Under the pieces are notes generated by a model that saw only the letters and a program-made list of their open reading frames with translations, ran no database searches and was not told where the DNA came from. The position numbers were made by a program, and so were the translations under genes. DNA of 64,000 nucleotides from Blepharisma stoltei (Eukaryota; Ciliophora; Heterotrichea; Heterotrichida; Blepharismidae): positions 496,001 through 560,000 of the forward strand of contig CAJZBQ010000011.1 in the NCBI GenBank assembly GCA_914767885.1, read 5' to 3'. Positions 36,036-48,000 of the stretch are shown piece by piece. The first letter of the stretch is position 1. The number at the start of each line of letters is the position of its first letter.

Positions 36036-39000
36036 TTATTTCTTTTCTACAGAACCAAGGATTATTGCCTTCATAACTTGCTGATTCTGTATAAAGTTTC
36101 TCCTCCCTTCTAGATCTTTATTAAATTGGTTCACAAAGCTAGCACTTAAAGCATTGAAATAAGTATCAAGCCTCTCTGGGTTTATTATGCTTTTAAGCGT
36201 TTCTACAAACATTGTTTCTTTATTAGAAAGTTTCATGTAATTTAATAAAACCAGGTGCAGCCTTGCAATTTCCATTGAAATTTGTGCAGCATCTGCACTT
36301 CTGATGTTTAGATCTCCTGACTGGATTAATTTTGATGAAGTCAGAAATGCGAAAGACGCAAATTCGTCGAAATATGGGCTTGTTTCTGTAGCCTTGTCTA
36401 AAATCTTTCAATATATATTGATAGCAGTTTTTGGTGTCTAAATATAGCTTACGTTTTCTTCTATACTGCTAAAGGCAAACTCAGTTATATATGATTTTGG
36501 CTGATTACTCTTTATAGTAAATTTTTTTTTATTTAGAGTTTGATCTTGGAACAAAATGGCTACTATAATTATTTAGCTAATAGTCTATATAAGAAATAAA
36601 TGGATTCAAGGCTTCTACAGACAAAAAATTCACATTTTTCGCTAAAAAAATATCAATCATTTTCACAAAACTTTTCCTTATCGAAATGATTTGCCGAGCA
36701 TCCTCTGAAGCTGCTTCTATTGGTTTTTTTACATGATTTATCACATAATTGACTATAGAGTGAGCAACTTCATGAGAAACCGTCGAATTAAGCTCGCTTT
36801 TATACTTGATACATACTTTTGACAATATCTGCATAAAAATTACATTGAACAAGCTTTCTAGTGTATCAAAACTTGATGAAGAAATCAATATTGTAATAAT
36901 TGCTTTAACATACATACTAGAATCATCTTCCATTATATCAATAATTTTCTGTGAAAAATATATAAAGGATGGATAATACTCTTGGCTTCTCTGTAAAACT
37001 GATATATTTTCTACAATTCAGTCAGCAACAGGTGATATTTTACTAGAAATATCAATAGGAACTTTTGTATTAAACCCGTATAACAGCTCAGCAATACATC
37101 ATAACGAATGCGGAGTAATCTGTATCCTCATTAACTCAACTAGGTTTTCTAATGTTCTCGACTGAGCGTCAATATCCATTGATTTTGACCCTAAAATTGA
37201 CCCAATTGCTCTGAACGAGCTCTTGGCTGACTCTTCATCATATAAGTTCTGCTTGATATTTATCAATAAGAATACTCAATGGCTTCACAAGGATTAGAAG
37301 AAGCAAGAGGTCTGATATAAATCTGGGGTAGTTTCATAAAAATAATTCCTTTTCTTAAAGGTTTATTTCTGCATAGTCAATTAGCTACCTGTAAATTAAT
37401 TTAATTAAGATTATAATATTATCAATAATAATTTCAATAATTTTCTGTAAAAACGGAACAAAGGAGCTGGAAATTTTTTGGCTTAGTCTTAGCATCATAT
37501 GAATGGCATGTTTAGAAATCAGAGCGTCTTTATTTCCTATCGTTTTTAGCAGAAGCTCTAAGACTTTTACAAAGTGTAATTTACCATCTTGAGACTCAAA
37601 ATATGCAGCAAATCTTACACATAGTTCTAAATACTGCTTTATTACTTGTCTGCTAGTAGTTTTGTGGATTTCCGAGTCTAAAATGCATTTAATTAAAGCT
37701 GTATATTTTGTGTTAGTAGAAAGCTGCACCCCAAAATCATTTATGCATTCTGCGTAATTGTAGAGAAGAAAAAGAGGAAGCTCTGCCTGTCCTGCAGTCA
37801 ATGTCTGAAGGATCTCTATCATTGTATGTGTCATGGTAATTAAATATTCAAAAATTGTATCTTGAGTAGGCTCAATTAGCACGATTTTTTTAAAAAGATC
37901 TACAATCTCAGCCCGATATTTATAAAACTCCTCTTCCTCTTCTGTAACCTCTAAGCTGCAATTTTGATACTCCTTGGGTATTTGGCACTTTGCCATTACA
38001 GCAACACAAATTGTGTTTATGCTTTGCCTTTCTTGATCTGTTAGTGGCACAGGTGGCTGCAAAAATTCTTTGATTTTGACATAATGTATATATTTCTTCA
38101 TAAATCCTAGCTCACTCCATAAGTAAGCAAACACAATTAAAAGATTTTTATTAAAATCTTTTACATAAATTAGCAAAGATATCTGGTTATTTACAGAGAA
38201 GGGGGAGTAAAGTAATTTTTGAAAAAGTTATATCAGTCTATATAAATTATACCATATTGAAGAATTTCATAGAAATGGCTAATAAAGCATAAACAGAGCT
38301 CCATTCTTCAGAATCCACTAAGTTTGCACCTATGGCATTAAGCAATATTCCTATTGCCTTATGATAATCAGAAAAAGGGTCAATGTGATCTAAATTAATT
38401 TGCTTGATGCTAGTTAAGTTAAGTTAAAAATAATCTGGCATTCATGAAGTAGCCACTAGCCTTTGGCTTGTCTCAGCTCCAAAAAGCCAGCCTCCAATAG
38501 ACCTCGGAGTTCAATGATAAAAATAAAAGGCTGCTTTTTTGGGTTTCTTACCTCAACAGCTTATCTTTGTATTAGTTCCTAGAGCAGAGCTACCATCTAA
38601 AAGGTGTCCGATGGTCCCGATAAGGGAAAGGCAATCTGGCAGGCAAAACTGTCTAGCCCATCTGGCAGGGACAGGAAAACCTTTGAGGAGAAACAAATCT
38701 TTCCTACTTAGCAAGGCTTTCCCAGCCGTGAAGGCGACTTCAAAAGTGACAGAAAGCACTGCTTTCAGCTTCATTTGATGGGTCCTATCTGCTACATAGG
38801 GAATGAGTCTCAGAATCCTTCTTTTATCAACTTCGCCATTTTATTTCTGCTTGATGTAAGGGATTATTTGAATTTGGGTAATGATTTGAAGCTTTTTTTT
38901 GGGGTCCATTTTCCTAGAGACTATACTTTCAAGGCATCGAAGGGCAAAAATTTGGCAGGAAGTGTTGGAAGCATGACTTAGGAGATATGGAGCAAAAATA

Positions 39001-39967
39001 ACACAAACCTCAGATGGAATTCATGAAATATATAAATTCATTACTTGTAGAGTTGCAGATATAAACTCTATGTTATCTGATTTTAATGTCTGCTGCCATA
39101 TCTCAGATGACTGGAATATTACTTGGTTTCTAATTTTTTCTTTCATTTCTAGCAATTGAGGTTTTCGATCATCTGGGCTGTTGAAAAACTGGGGTGCAGG
39201 TCCAATGATAGTGAATTTTTGATAGTGTGCATTTCATCGTAGTACTTTTGGTCGAAAATTTAAAATAGTGTACCCATTTGGCCGAAATTTAACAGTTTTT
39301 TCAGTCAAATGTCTTTCTATCAAAAATGATTCGAATAAATTTTCCCCTAGGAGATTTCGCACTATCAAATTTCCACAGTCATTTGACATTGAGCCGAAAA
39401 ACTGTTCTTCAAATTCTTCATTAAAAATCTTAACTTTTCTTATAAATGTTAGCTAATTATGATTATACAAAATATAAGTACAAAATTAAAATAAATTTTA
39501 TTATTTTAAGGGATAAGCAATGTTAAAAAAAATTTTAAGTGGATGCTGCTTTTAAGAGCCCTTCCTATAGCAAAATCAAAAGCTTCAGGCCATATTTGAG
39601 GATAATCATTTTGTATAACCCTTACATACAAAAGAGTAAATTTATTTAAAATCCCGTAATGAAATTCTAAAATATCTGATCTATTTTCAATTACAAATAT
39701 AAGGAAATTCCGAATTTGCTCTTTTGTTGGTGCATCAAATGAGGAGTAGCGTGCTTGGAAGGCTTCTTCAATGACTTGAAAATACCAAAAAAGGAGGGTT
39801 AGCGTGTTAGGATTATCTAAGCATAATTCCAGGATTTTTTGTAAAGCGTAGCTATATAGTGAGAGATCTGATTTCGCAGACTCAGTTATCTGGATAGCTT
39901 GCTCTCTTGCGTGTAGAGGTAGGTTCGAGTTATATAAAGCTAAAATGGCTTGTTCAAGGTTGGACAT
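36036..39967 (-). CDS. XPOT: Exportin-T (tRNA exportin)
   Basis: Karyopherin that exports tRNA from the nucleus. HEAT-like helices throughout; SWIPSEVCVIFAPYLLSHAS with RCLESIVSRKMDP matches human XPOT SWIDLSLIANDRF / GMDP, and the C-terminal ADAAQISMEIARLHLVLLN with FNKDLEGRR matches ALSECAVTLKTI / FKNYLKVFFQR. The gene needs seven removals: 39209-39513, a retroposon (38410-38847, TSD collapse), 38180-38249, 37343-37396, a 37-nt GT-AG gap (37252-37288), 36486-36585 and a 15-nt intron (36438-36452). Total then is 967 residues, against 962 in human. ATG 39967, stop TAG. TGA is Trp. Confidence 0.88.
36438..36452 (-). other. 15-nt intron in XPOT
   Basis: GTAAGCTATATTTAG on the minus strand. It joins SSIEEN to TPKTAINIYW; retention leaves TAG. 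Confidence 0.8.
36486..36585. other. TA-bounded insert (IES) in XPOT, 100 bp
   Basis: TATATA on each side. Removal gives NPFISYI-TEFAFSSIEEN in frame; the insert carries a TAG two codons in. Confidence 0.7.
37343..37396. other. 54-bp TA-bounded insert in XPOT
   Basis: Two TAA/TAG stops are removed and LIKL-FLWNYPRF is formed. It has the same length as the insert at 32765-32818. Confidence 0.55.
38180..38249. other. 70-bp TA-bounded insert (IES) in XPOT
   Basis: Contains TTACTCCCCCTT. Joining gives KFFNMV-SLLIYVKDF in frame. Confidence 0.7.
38410..38847 (-). mobile_element. SINE-like retroposon copy D in XPOT
   Basis: 438 bp flanked by TGCTTGATG (38401-38409, 38848-38856). Tail TAGTTAAGTTAAGTT at the plus-left; TTCGCCATTTTATTT at the right. 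Internal blocks CTGTCTAGCCCATCTGGCAG and GGGTCCTA are shared with copy G, so D and G form one subfamily. TSD collapse restores IPYI-KQINLDHID. Confidence 0.8.
39209..39513. other. TA-bounded insert (IES) in XPOT, 305 bp
   Basis: Contains internal partial inverted repeats (TTTGATAGTG...). Joining TTATC to TATCATT gives FLTLLI-IGPAPQFFNS. Confidence 0.65.
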
Positions 39968-40521
39968 TTATTTTAATTTATAGTTAATAATTGCTAAATA
40001 GTAAGCTACTTAAAAAATTATTATTAAAATAATTCAATTAGTAATAAATTTTCTTATAAAAAGACTTTTATTATAAATTCTCAATTATAGTGGCAATACT
40101 TTAAATTAGGATTCATATTAAGCAGAACTGATAGATTATATATCAATCTAATTAAAATGCAAAAGATCATAACTCCCTTCTATGAGAGACCAAAAAATTT
40201 TGTTCACTAATGAAGGGGATAATTTTTTCCGAAATTTAAAAAAATCACAATTTGCGAAAATTGGAAAGTAAAATGAATTTAATTTGTATAATTTATATTT
40301 AAAAATATATGCTGTTTATAATTGAACAAAATTATCTCGATATTTCATCATAATAATTATCACTTATCAATAATTTTTGCTATAAAATATTTTTATAGTA
40401 AAAAATTTTGTTCGTACATAGAGGGTGATCCAATGGTTTTGTTTGCTCACACAAAGATGGGGCGAGTAAGAAAACTATCCAAAAACCATTATTATCCAAT
40501 ATCATATTTATAGTGGCTAAA
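39968..40521. mobile_element. Intergenic spacer with MITE 40173-40466
   Basis: TAA on each side (40170-40172, 40467-40469) with CTCCCTTCTATGAGAG at one end and GTTTTGTTTGCTCACACAAAGATGGGGCGAG at the other. TAA here extends the TTA flanks seen elsewhere. No gene in the spacer. Confidence 0.75.
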
Positions 40522-41970
40522 ATGTCAGCATCAAGAATTGGATGGATTGGAACAGGAGTAATGGGAAGATGGATGGCAGAGCGCCTCATAAGAGCCGGGC
40601 ACAACCTCTCAGTTAACAACATTCCACGAGAACGAACAGAACCTCTTCTTCAGCTCGGTGCCAAGTTTCAGTCTATTCTATTAGATTTATACGCTTAACT
40701 TCCCTTACGGGGTTGCCCATCCCAGAGCTTCCGCCTGCCTATGGCGCATCGGGCCCACCGGCCTCTGGGTCGACCAGCTTTGCTACGCCAAGGTGCACCT
40801 AGTCGCAGGTGTTGCCGACTTCGACGGCTCATGACTGAGCTACTTCGCTTGAGGACATGGGTTGCCATTCCGAAAATCCATAAAAAATGGATTTTCTGGT
40901 AGGCTTTCGGCAAAAAGGGAAAACACGAAGCCTGGGACGTAACGCCCAGTTTCACGCTAGGGAGTTGCCCGATTGGTCCTAACGGACTCTGCTGAGCTTC
41001 CCCTTTCCAACTTACGTGCCTCCTTCCCCATGAGGAAAAAACATTCCTGAAATTAGACTTGGGCTAGGCTCTGAGCTCCACCAGAATTGCTTACCTAGCA
41101 TTGCTGTCCTTCTCTGAAATGCAAAACCTTGTCGTATATAATTAAAATATGAGTCGAGGCTGCATGGCGGGAGGCCATGCCCAGACGAAGACGCCATATT
41201 TTAATTATGCCAAGTTTCAGTCAGTTCAAGAAATTGGTCAATCCTGCGACGTTGTATTTACAATGGTCGGTTTCCCTCACGAGCTAAATGAGCTTATTCT
41301 AAGCCCTAGCGGCCTCTTAAAATCCATGAAACCTGGCAGCCTCCTGGTAGACCACACTACCTCTAGCCCACATCTGGCCACCATTATTGCTGCAGAAGCA
41401 TCCAAAGTTGGCATCACATCTGTAGATGCTCCAGTCTCAGGCGGTGACGAAGGTGCCAAAAACGGTCGACTCGCGATTATGGTCGGAGGTGAAAAATCTG
41501 GCTTTGAAAGAGCTAAACCTCTTATGGACAATTACGGGATCAATATCAGACATATGGGAAAAGCTGGGGTGGGGCAGCATACTAAATTGACCAATCAAAT
41601 TGTATTGGCAGGGAATATGATTGGGATGGTAGAAGGCATGATGTATGGGTGGAGAGCTGGGCTTGATGTAGATCAGATGATTGATTTAATCTCAACTGGA
41701 GCTGCTGGAAGTGTTTATTTTAAAGCTGTTGCCCCAAAAATTGCTAAAGCGGATCATAGTCCTGGGTTTTATGTCCAGCATTTTGTAAAAGATTTAGGAC
41801 TGGCACTGGATGAATGCAAGAGGATGAAGATTGTCCTACCAGGGCTTACTATGGCAAACCAGTTTTATTTAAGTATGGTAGCAAATGGAGAGGAAAAACT
41901 TGGAGTGCATGCCTTGGTGAAGGTGCTGGAAAGGTTGAATAATGTCAAGTTTGGAGAAACTGTTAATTAG
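40522..41970 (+). CDS. 3-hydroxyisobutyrate dehydrogenase-family oxidoreductase
   Basis: NAD(P)-dependent beta-hydroxyacid dehydrogenase, 299 residues. IGWIGTGVMG (Rossmann), FTMVGFPHEL, DAPVSGGDEGAKNGRLAIMVGG (substrate motif) and the catalytic Lys in GVGQHTKLTNQ. The ATG is 40522; coding is 40522-40673 joined to 41223-41970. The 534-bp insert is flanked by a perfect 15-bp duplication TGCCAAGTTTCAGTC; collapsing it gives LGAKFQS-VQEIGQ, the family length. TA joints would leave 7-11 additional residues. Substrate could be 3-hydroxyisobutyrate or a glyoxylate/succinic semialdehyde reductase role; not decidable here. Confidence 0.92.
40674..41207 (-). mobile_element. SINE-like retroposon copy E in the HIBADH gene
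   Basis: 534 bp with perfect 15-bp TSD. Conserved end GACGAAGACGCCATATTTT at the right. It shares GTTTCACGCTAGGGAGTTGC and GATTGGTCC with copies C and H. The tail at left is not clearly tandem (TATTCTATTAGATTT). Confidence 0.85.
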
Positions 41971-42090
41971 CTTCATAAATTAAAGAATTTGCTTTAAATT
42001 AATATTTAGGCTTTATTCTAAGGTAAAATAAGCTATATGAAATATTCCCATTTTTCCTTTTTCCATATGATATCTCTCAAAATATAAATA

Positions 42091-45000
42091 ATGACCGATA
42101 AAACGACAGAAGTGCCAAGTTGGTGCAAAATCGGACGTTTTATAGATGTAAAAGACAGTATGGGTGACTGGTCAGTTGCAAAAGTAACAAAAATTTCTCT
42201 AGAAGCAGGCACCATTTCAGTCCTCATTGATGGCTGAAGCTTAAAAGCGGAAACAACTTTTCAACTCAAATCTTCAAAAATTGCCCCATTCAGGAAAATT
42301 TCTAAAGGCTATACAGGTCCAAAGCGAAAAGCTGCTCGTGACTGGACATTTGATATAAATGATCTGCATCAAATGAAGCAAAAAGTAGACACTCTTTGTA
42401 ATGGAAATCTCTTGTGTGAGAATGCTTATGAGACAACACAATTTTACAGAGGTACATTATATATATATATAGAAAATTTGCTGGTTTGGGATTATAGTGA
42501 CTGTGAAGAATATTTGATAGAAGTTGTAAGATTTTTTGCCTCAGTCGTAAAATTGATTATCAGCTGACTGATGAAGGCGCCAAAGCTCTTTCCTTATTAC
42601 TACAAAGGACTGTCCCAAGCTGATTTATACCTAGAAAGCAATAAAGTCGCTCTTGCAAATGTGTGATATGAGCTTCTTGACACCCTTAACAAGCTCTTTG
42701 CATTGGACTCGAGGGTTTCTCTTTTCTTCCAGCATTATGATGTAGTTCCACAAGATTATGTTCCTTGTAGCCTTACCAGCATTACTAATAAGAGCTATTC
42801 TCTTTCCTTGCTATTCCACATAAACCTCTTTGCAAAAGAAAAAGGCTTTGATGCCATCCTAAAAATCTTAAAATCTCAAGATGAGCAATCTAAAGTTCCT
42901 TTTTCCTTTATCAACTCAATCTTGCTATACGCACTCAGCCAATTCATAGATTCTGAGTTTTCACTGAAATTTTTTACACAGTTCACTGAAGCGATTTTCA
43001 AAAGGATAGAAATGGTGTCAGAAAATGAGCTTAAAGACCTCCAATATGAAGAAATCCTTAATCTTCTAGAAAGAATGAGAAAGCTTTCAGATTCTGTTAA
43101 TACTCAAGCCTTAGAAATAAACAAGCTTAGCTTGTTTTTAAAAATGATAAAAAGCAATTATTTGGAAAAAAGGATAAAAGGATTAACTGAGATAAATCTA
43201 GCAATTGAAAATAACGAAATTGGCGTTGGTGGGTATGAATCCTCTAAGGTTAATGTGTCTGATAAAGAGTTAGAGAGTTGGCTTCTAAGTGAAAATATTG
43301 TGCAACATATTTTAGATGAAAGACCCCATGTAGAACTTATAAAAAGATCCAGCACTGTTCTTAAATTTTTAGCAAGATCTGACAACTTAGGACTGACTCA
43401 GCTAGACCAAATATGAAATAGTACTCAAGGAAAGCATGACTCTTATATAAGAGCTGCTTACACCGTAATTTCTGAAATTGCACCTTTTCTTAAAGAAGAA
43501 TGCAATGATTATTTACTTCAAAAAATCCAGCAAGTTCCATTAGAAAGCTACGATGAACAGTTTCTATTGATGATAAAAGAATTTACAGTCACAGCAATCA
43601 CAACTGCAAAGCGATACGCGTTAAAAAATGGCTATGAATCAAATAAACTATATGGCTTACCTATCTTAAAGTCATCAATTCTTGATTCCTGTCCTTTACC
43701 ACTATGGGATTTAGCCACAAAATGCTGCTACGAAGTGCTGAATACTTATATTTGTGCTGACGAAAGGGTAAAATTTTTTGAAGAAGCTATTTTATTGATG
43801 CAGGAAAATGATTCAGTCCCACAGGTATTGAAAATATTGCAAAATCTGTTTAAGGCGAACTATGAGACTCATAGAAGTCCTGGAGAATTAATTGAGCTTC
43901 AAAATAGATATCACATAAAAGAGCTCATTATCAATAACTTGCGCAACTACATTATAACTGTACGAAGTATTTCAAACCCACCTATTATTTCCAGTCAAGT
44001 CTACCAAGGCAAATTTTCTCATGCAACCAATATAAAGCGCCGGCTTATTTTCTTAGAATTCCTAATAAAATACTCTAATTGAAATATTTGTCTTACCCTG
44101 GACGAAATTGGGATTCTCTGGAATTATTTTGCAATTGGGAATGACTCCTCCAAGGAACGGGATGTCTTTTTTAAATGGCTTATGAAAGGCTTAAAATTTG
44201 CCTCACCGATATTAATGGAACAGATTGAAAGCGTTTTCCATCATTTTATGTGCGATAGCAGCAAATTTGACTGCGCCCATGCTACTCCTTGAAGTTTTAG
44301 GTGTATGAAAACCTTTTTCTTAGCTGTAAATAGCTATAAAGGGTATATAGAAGTATCAGAAGATAGACTAAGATATAGAAAAACTATAGAAATTGAAGGA
44401 TTTTCAAATATCATTAGTGTACTTGTGAATACTACCTCAGAAAGTGTATATCAAGATGCACTGAAATTGACTATAAATTTGTTAACTAAATACAGCCCTG
44501 AATCATCTGCTGTAGCTCCTGAGATTTTAAATAATTTCATATCTAGACTATTAGAAGCGATTTTATCAAACAAAGACTCCGAAATCTATGTAATCAGAGG
44601 TCTAAATCTATTAAAAGGCCTACTAGGAGATCAAGAAGAGCATATAACTGACAAAAATTATGGCATCCATGTAAAATCTTGCAATTCTAAAGAATTTAAA
44701 CAGGTTTACATCAACCAAAACAAGACTTTAAGGCATTTAAGGCACGAAATAGCAAAGCTTTATAATGAGCCAATTGAAAAAACCACATTAATTATAAATG
44801 ATAAAAAATACAGCTCCTATGATGACGATCTAGAAATAAAGTCATTAAAAATTTATTGGGCTATTGCAGATTTTAATGATCCTTATGCCACTGTTTTTAG
44901 CCCTTTAAAACTGATCTCCCAAAACCAAAGTGTCATTAAAACACTTTTTGAGTTATTAACGCTTTCTAACCAAAAATATGCAGATTTAGCGTGAAATTTA

Positions 45001-48000
45001 TTGATTACTCTTCCTATTAATGAAAAACTGGTAGAGGAATTGAGAAGATTGGAAACGCCACTAGAGAAAATAATTGACCAGGAGTCTATTTATCAGCTTT
45101 TATATTGCCTCAATATTTTAAAAAAACTGTCTTTAGATCAGCTGTGGGCTGAAGATTTTTCAGCTAGAGGAGGGTTTAAGTTTCTGATAAATATTTTTAC
45201 TAACTATCTGAAAAAATTAGTAGTTTTTTAAATAGCAATTAATTAATAATATTTTATTATTGCTTTAATTAAATTTCAGATACTGACATATTTAATGGTC
45301 GAATAAACCAAGGAATCCTGCCTGCTTTTAGAGAGGAAGTAAGCCAAAAGACATTAAAGGTGGAAAGCTTTTAGCAATGAAAGAAGAAGCCACTTTAAGA
45401 GCACTTGACAACTTGCTTGAAGTCCGCCCTGAGTTTGGTGACTCTTCTATATTCCTGAAAAGCTTATTAGACTCCTTTCTCTTACTCCCCCCCCTCCGTG
45501 AGTGAACAAAACCATTAGAAAAATCCCTATTTTTTGCCCAAAAAACCCACCCTCCGTGAGTGAACAAAAATTTTTTTATGGAAAAAAAAATTTTGATATA
45601 TAAGTGATGATTAGCATAAATGAAATCTAATGCTAATTCTGTTTAATTTTAAACGAATTGCTTTTTAAAACATAAAATTTTATAAATTAAATTAATATTT
45701 GCTTTCCAATTTTTGCGAATTAGGATTTTTTTAAATTTCGAAAAAAAAAAATATTTTTTATATAAAAAACAAAAAATTAACCCCCCTCCGTGAGTGAACA
45801 AAATTTTTTTGTTCACTCACAGAGGGGGGGGAGTTAATATCCAGCTCTATTTCTCCAGATTACAAGCCAGAAGACTCTCAAACCTTACTCTCCTCAATCA
45901 GCAACTTATTATCAAACCTCAACAATTACGACGACGCTTTGCTAAAAACACAATTAACCAGATACTCCTCAACACTAGGCAAACTTTTCAATATTTGCCT
46001 TATAATTCCACCCGACCTTCAGTTCAGCTGTTTTTCTATCCCAATTTTTGAATATTTAGCAAACATTTCTGACTCTTATATTGTCTTTTATGAAGAGCTT
46101 TATTCTCAGCTTGACCATGCTATTTCTAATAGTAAATGTGACGGGTATTGGGATTTATTAGCATTTACTGTCAAATATTTAGAAATTTTCGGAGAAACCT
46201 TGGTACCTTTAGCTCAAAAACTTATAGACAAAATTATATATAGAGAAGGAGAAAAAAATTCCAATGAAAAAGATTTTGTGCTAGCAGGGGCTTTTAAAGT
46301 CCTACAAAGCTGCTGGACAAAGGTAGGATTTATCCCTGATTCCCGACATCTTAACTGGTTTTTACATGAGTGTTTATTTGAAGAGCCTGAAAAAATGGCC
46401 CCAAGCAGCATTGTCCCACCAAAATGCAAGCATATTTTTACAAGGCAAAGCGCGTTTAATCTGATCAGCGAGCTTTGTCAATATGATCCTCGGTTTACGG
46501 CCAATGTGACTGAATATTTAAATAAATTCCACCAAGAGCCTGACTGGCGAACTTCAAGAAGGGCGGACTGGAACAATTTTCCAGCCAGTAAAGAAAAATC
46601 ATTAACTGGCTATGTCGGTTTAAAAAACCTTGGGTGCACTTGTTATATGAACTCAGTGCTTCAGCAGTTATTTATGATTTCTACGTTCAGAGAAGCTGTT
46701 TTAAATACACCTACAGAGGAGCCTCATCATGAAAACTTGTTATATCAGCTTAAATATGTATTCGCTGGGCTAAAATATAGTGATAAGCAATACATAAACC
46801 CAAAAGGATTCACTGTCGCTTTTAAAGATTTAGACGGAAACCCTATAAATGTTACCGAACAAATGGACGCTGATGAATTTTTCGCGACATTTATGGACAG
46901 AATTGAAGGACTTACTAAAAATAGCAGCTATAACACACTTATAAAGTCCCATTTTGGAGGACTACAGGTAACAGAGCTGATAGGAAAAGATTGCACACAT
47001 AGAAGTGAAAGACATGAGCCATTTATTACGATCCCTGTAGAGGTAAAAACAAAGAGTTCTATATTGAGAGGACTAGAAAGCTTTGTGGCAGGAGAAATTC
47101 TTGAAGGTGAAAATGCTTATCAATGTGACCATTGTGATGCTAAAGTAAAAGCCGTGAGAAGGGTGTGTATTAAGCATCTTCCTAATTTTTTGATCATTGC
47201 ACTGAGAAGGTTCGAGTTTGATTTTGACACAATGAAAAGAAATAAAGTAAACGATTATTGTGAATTTCCTTTTGAACTTGATATGGAGCCTTATACACAA
47301 GAAGGACTAGAAAGAATTGAGAGAGAAAAAGACTCATCAAAAGAAAACTTGACCCCAGTCAAAAGATTCCCTGATGAGTACTATAAATACACCCTAAGAG
47401 GCATTGTAATACACTCTGGAACTGCTGAAAGTGGACACTATTATTCTTATATACATGATTTTGCCCAAGAAAAATGGTTTGAGTTTAATGATACTTCGGT
47501 ATGTGAGCTTGACCCTGAAGAAATCCCTAATGAGTGCTTTGGAGGAGAAGAAAAATACACCTGGACCTCGACAACATCAAATCTTAATACTTCTGGAGTC
47601 AGAGAAAAATTCGGAAATGCGTATTTACTTCTATATGAGAGAAGCGAATTTTTTAAATCAAGAAACCCAGAAGATGAAATTCTAGAAAACATAAATTTAT
47701 CAGTCTCAGAAGAATTTGTACTTGACCAGTTTAGCCATATAAAGAAGCAAAACCAACGATATTGGAGGTCCCGGCATATTTTTGGATATGATTATTCGAA
47801 TTTTGTAGTAGAATTGACGAAAATTGATAATATGCATTAAATAGTGAACTTCACGCCCTCTTAGCTCCTGCAGCTTGTATCAAATAGTGTGTGCAGGGTC
47901 CTCGAGAAAGGAAGGATGGCGTGCATCCGGCCAGGATTTTACTGGTTTGGTAAAGCGCAATGTTGGGTTGGCCGATCACATGCTTTAATCAAATGCAAAA

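Noticed and set aside
45201-45280. TATCTGAAA inverted ends as IES boundaries.
   Set aside because: That joint leaves TAA soon after; the TAACT joint is in frame.
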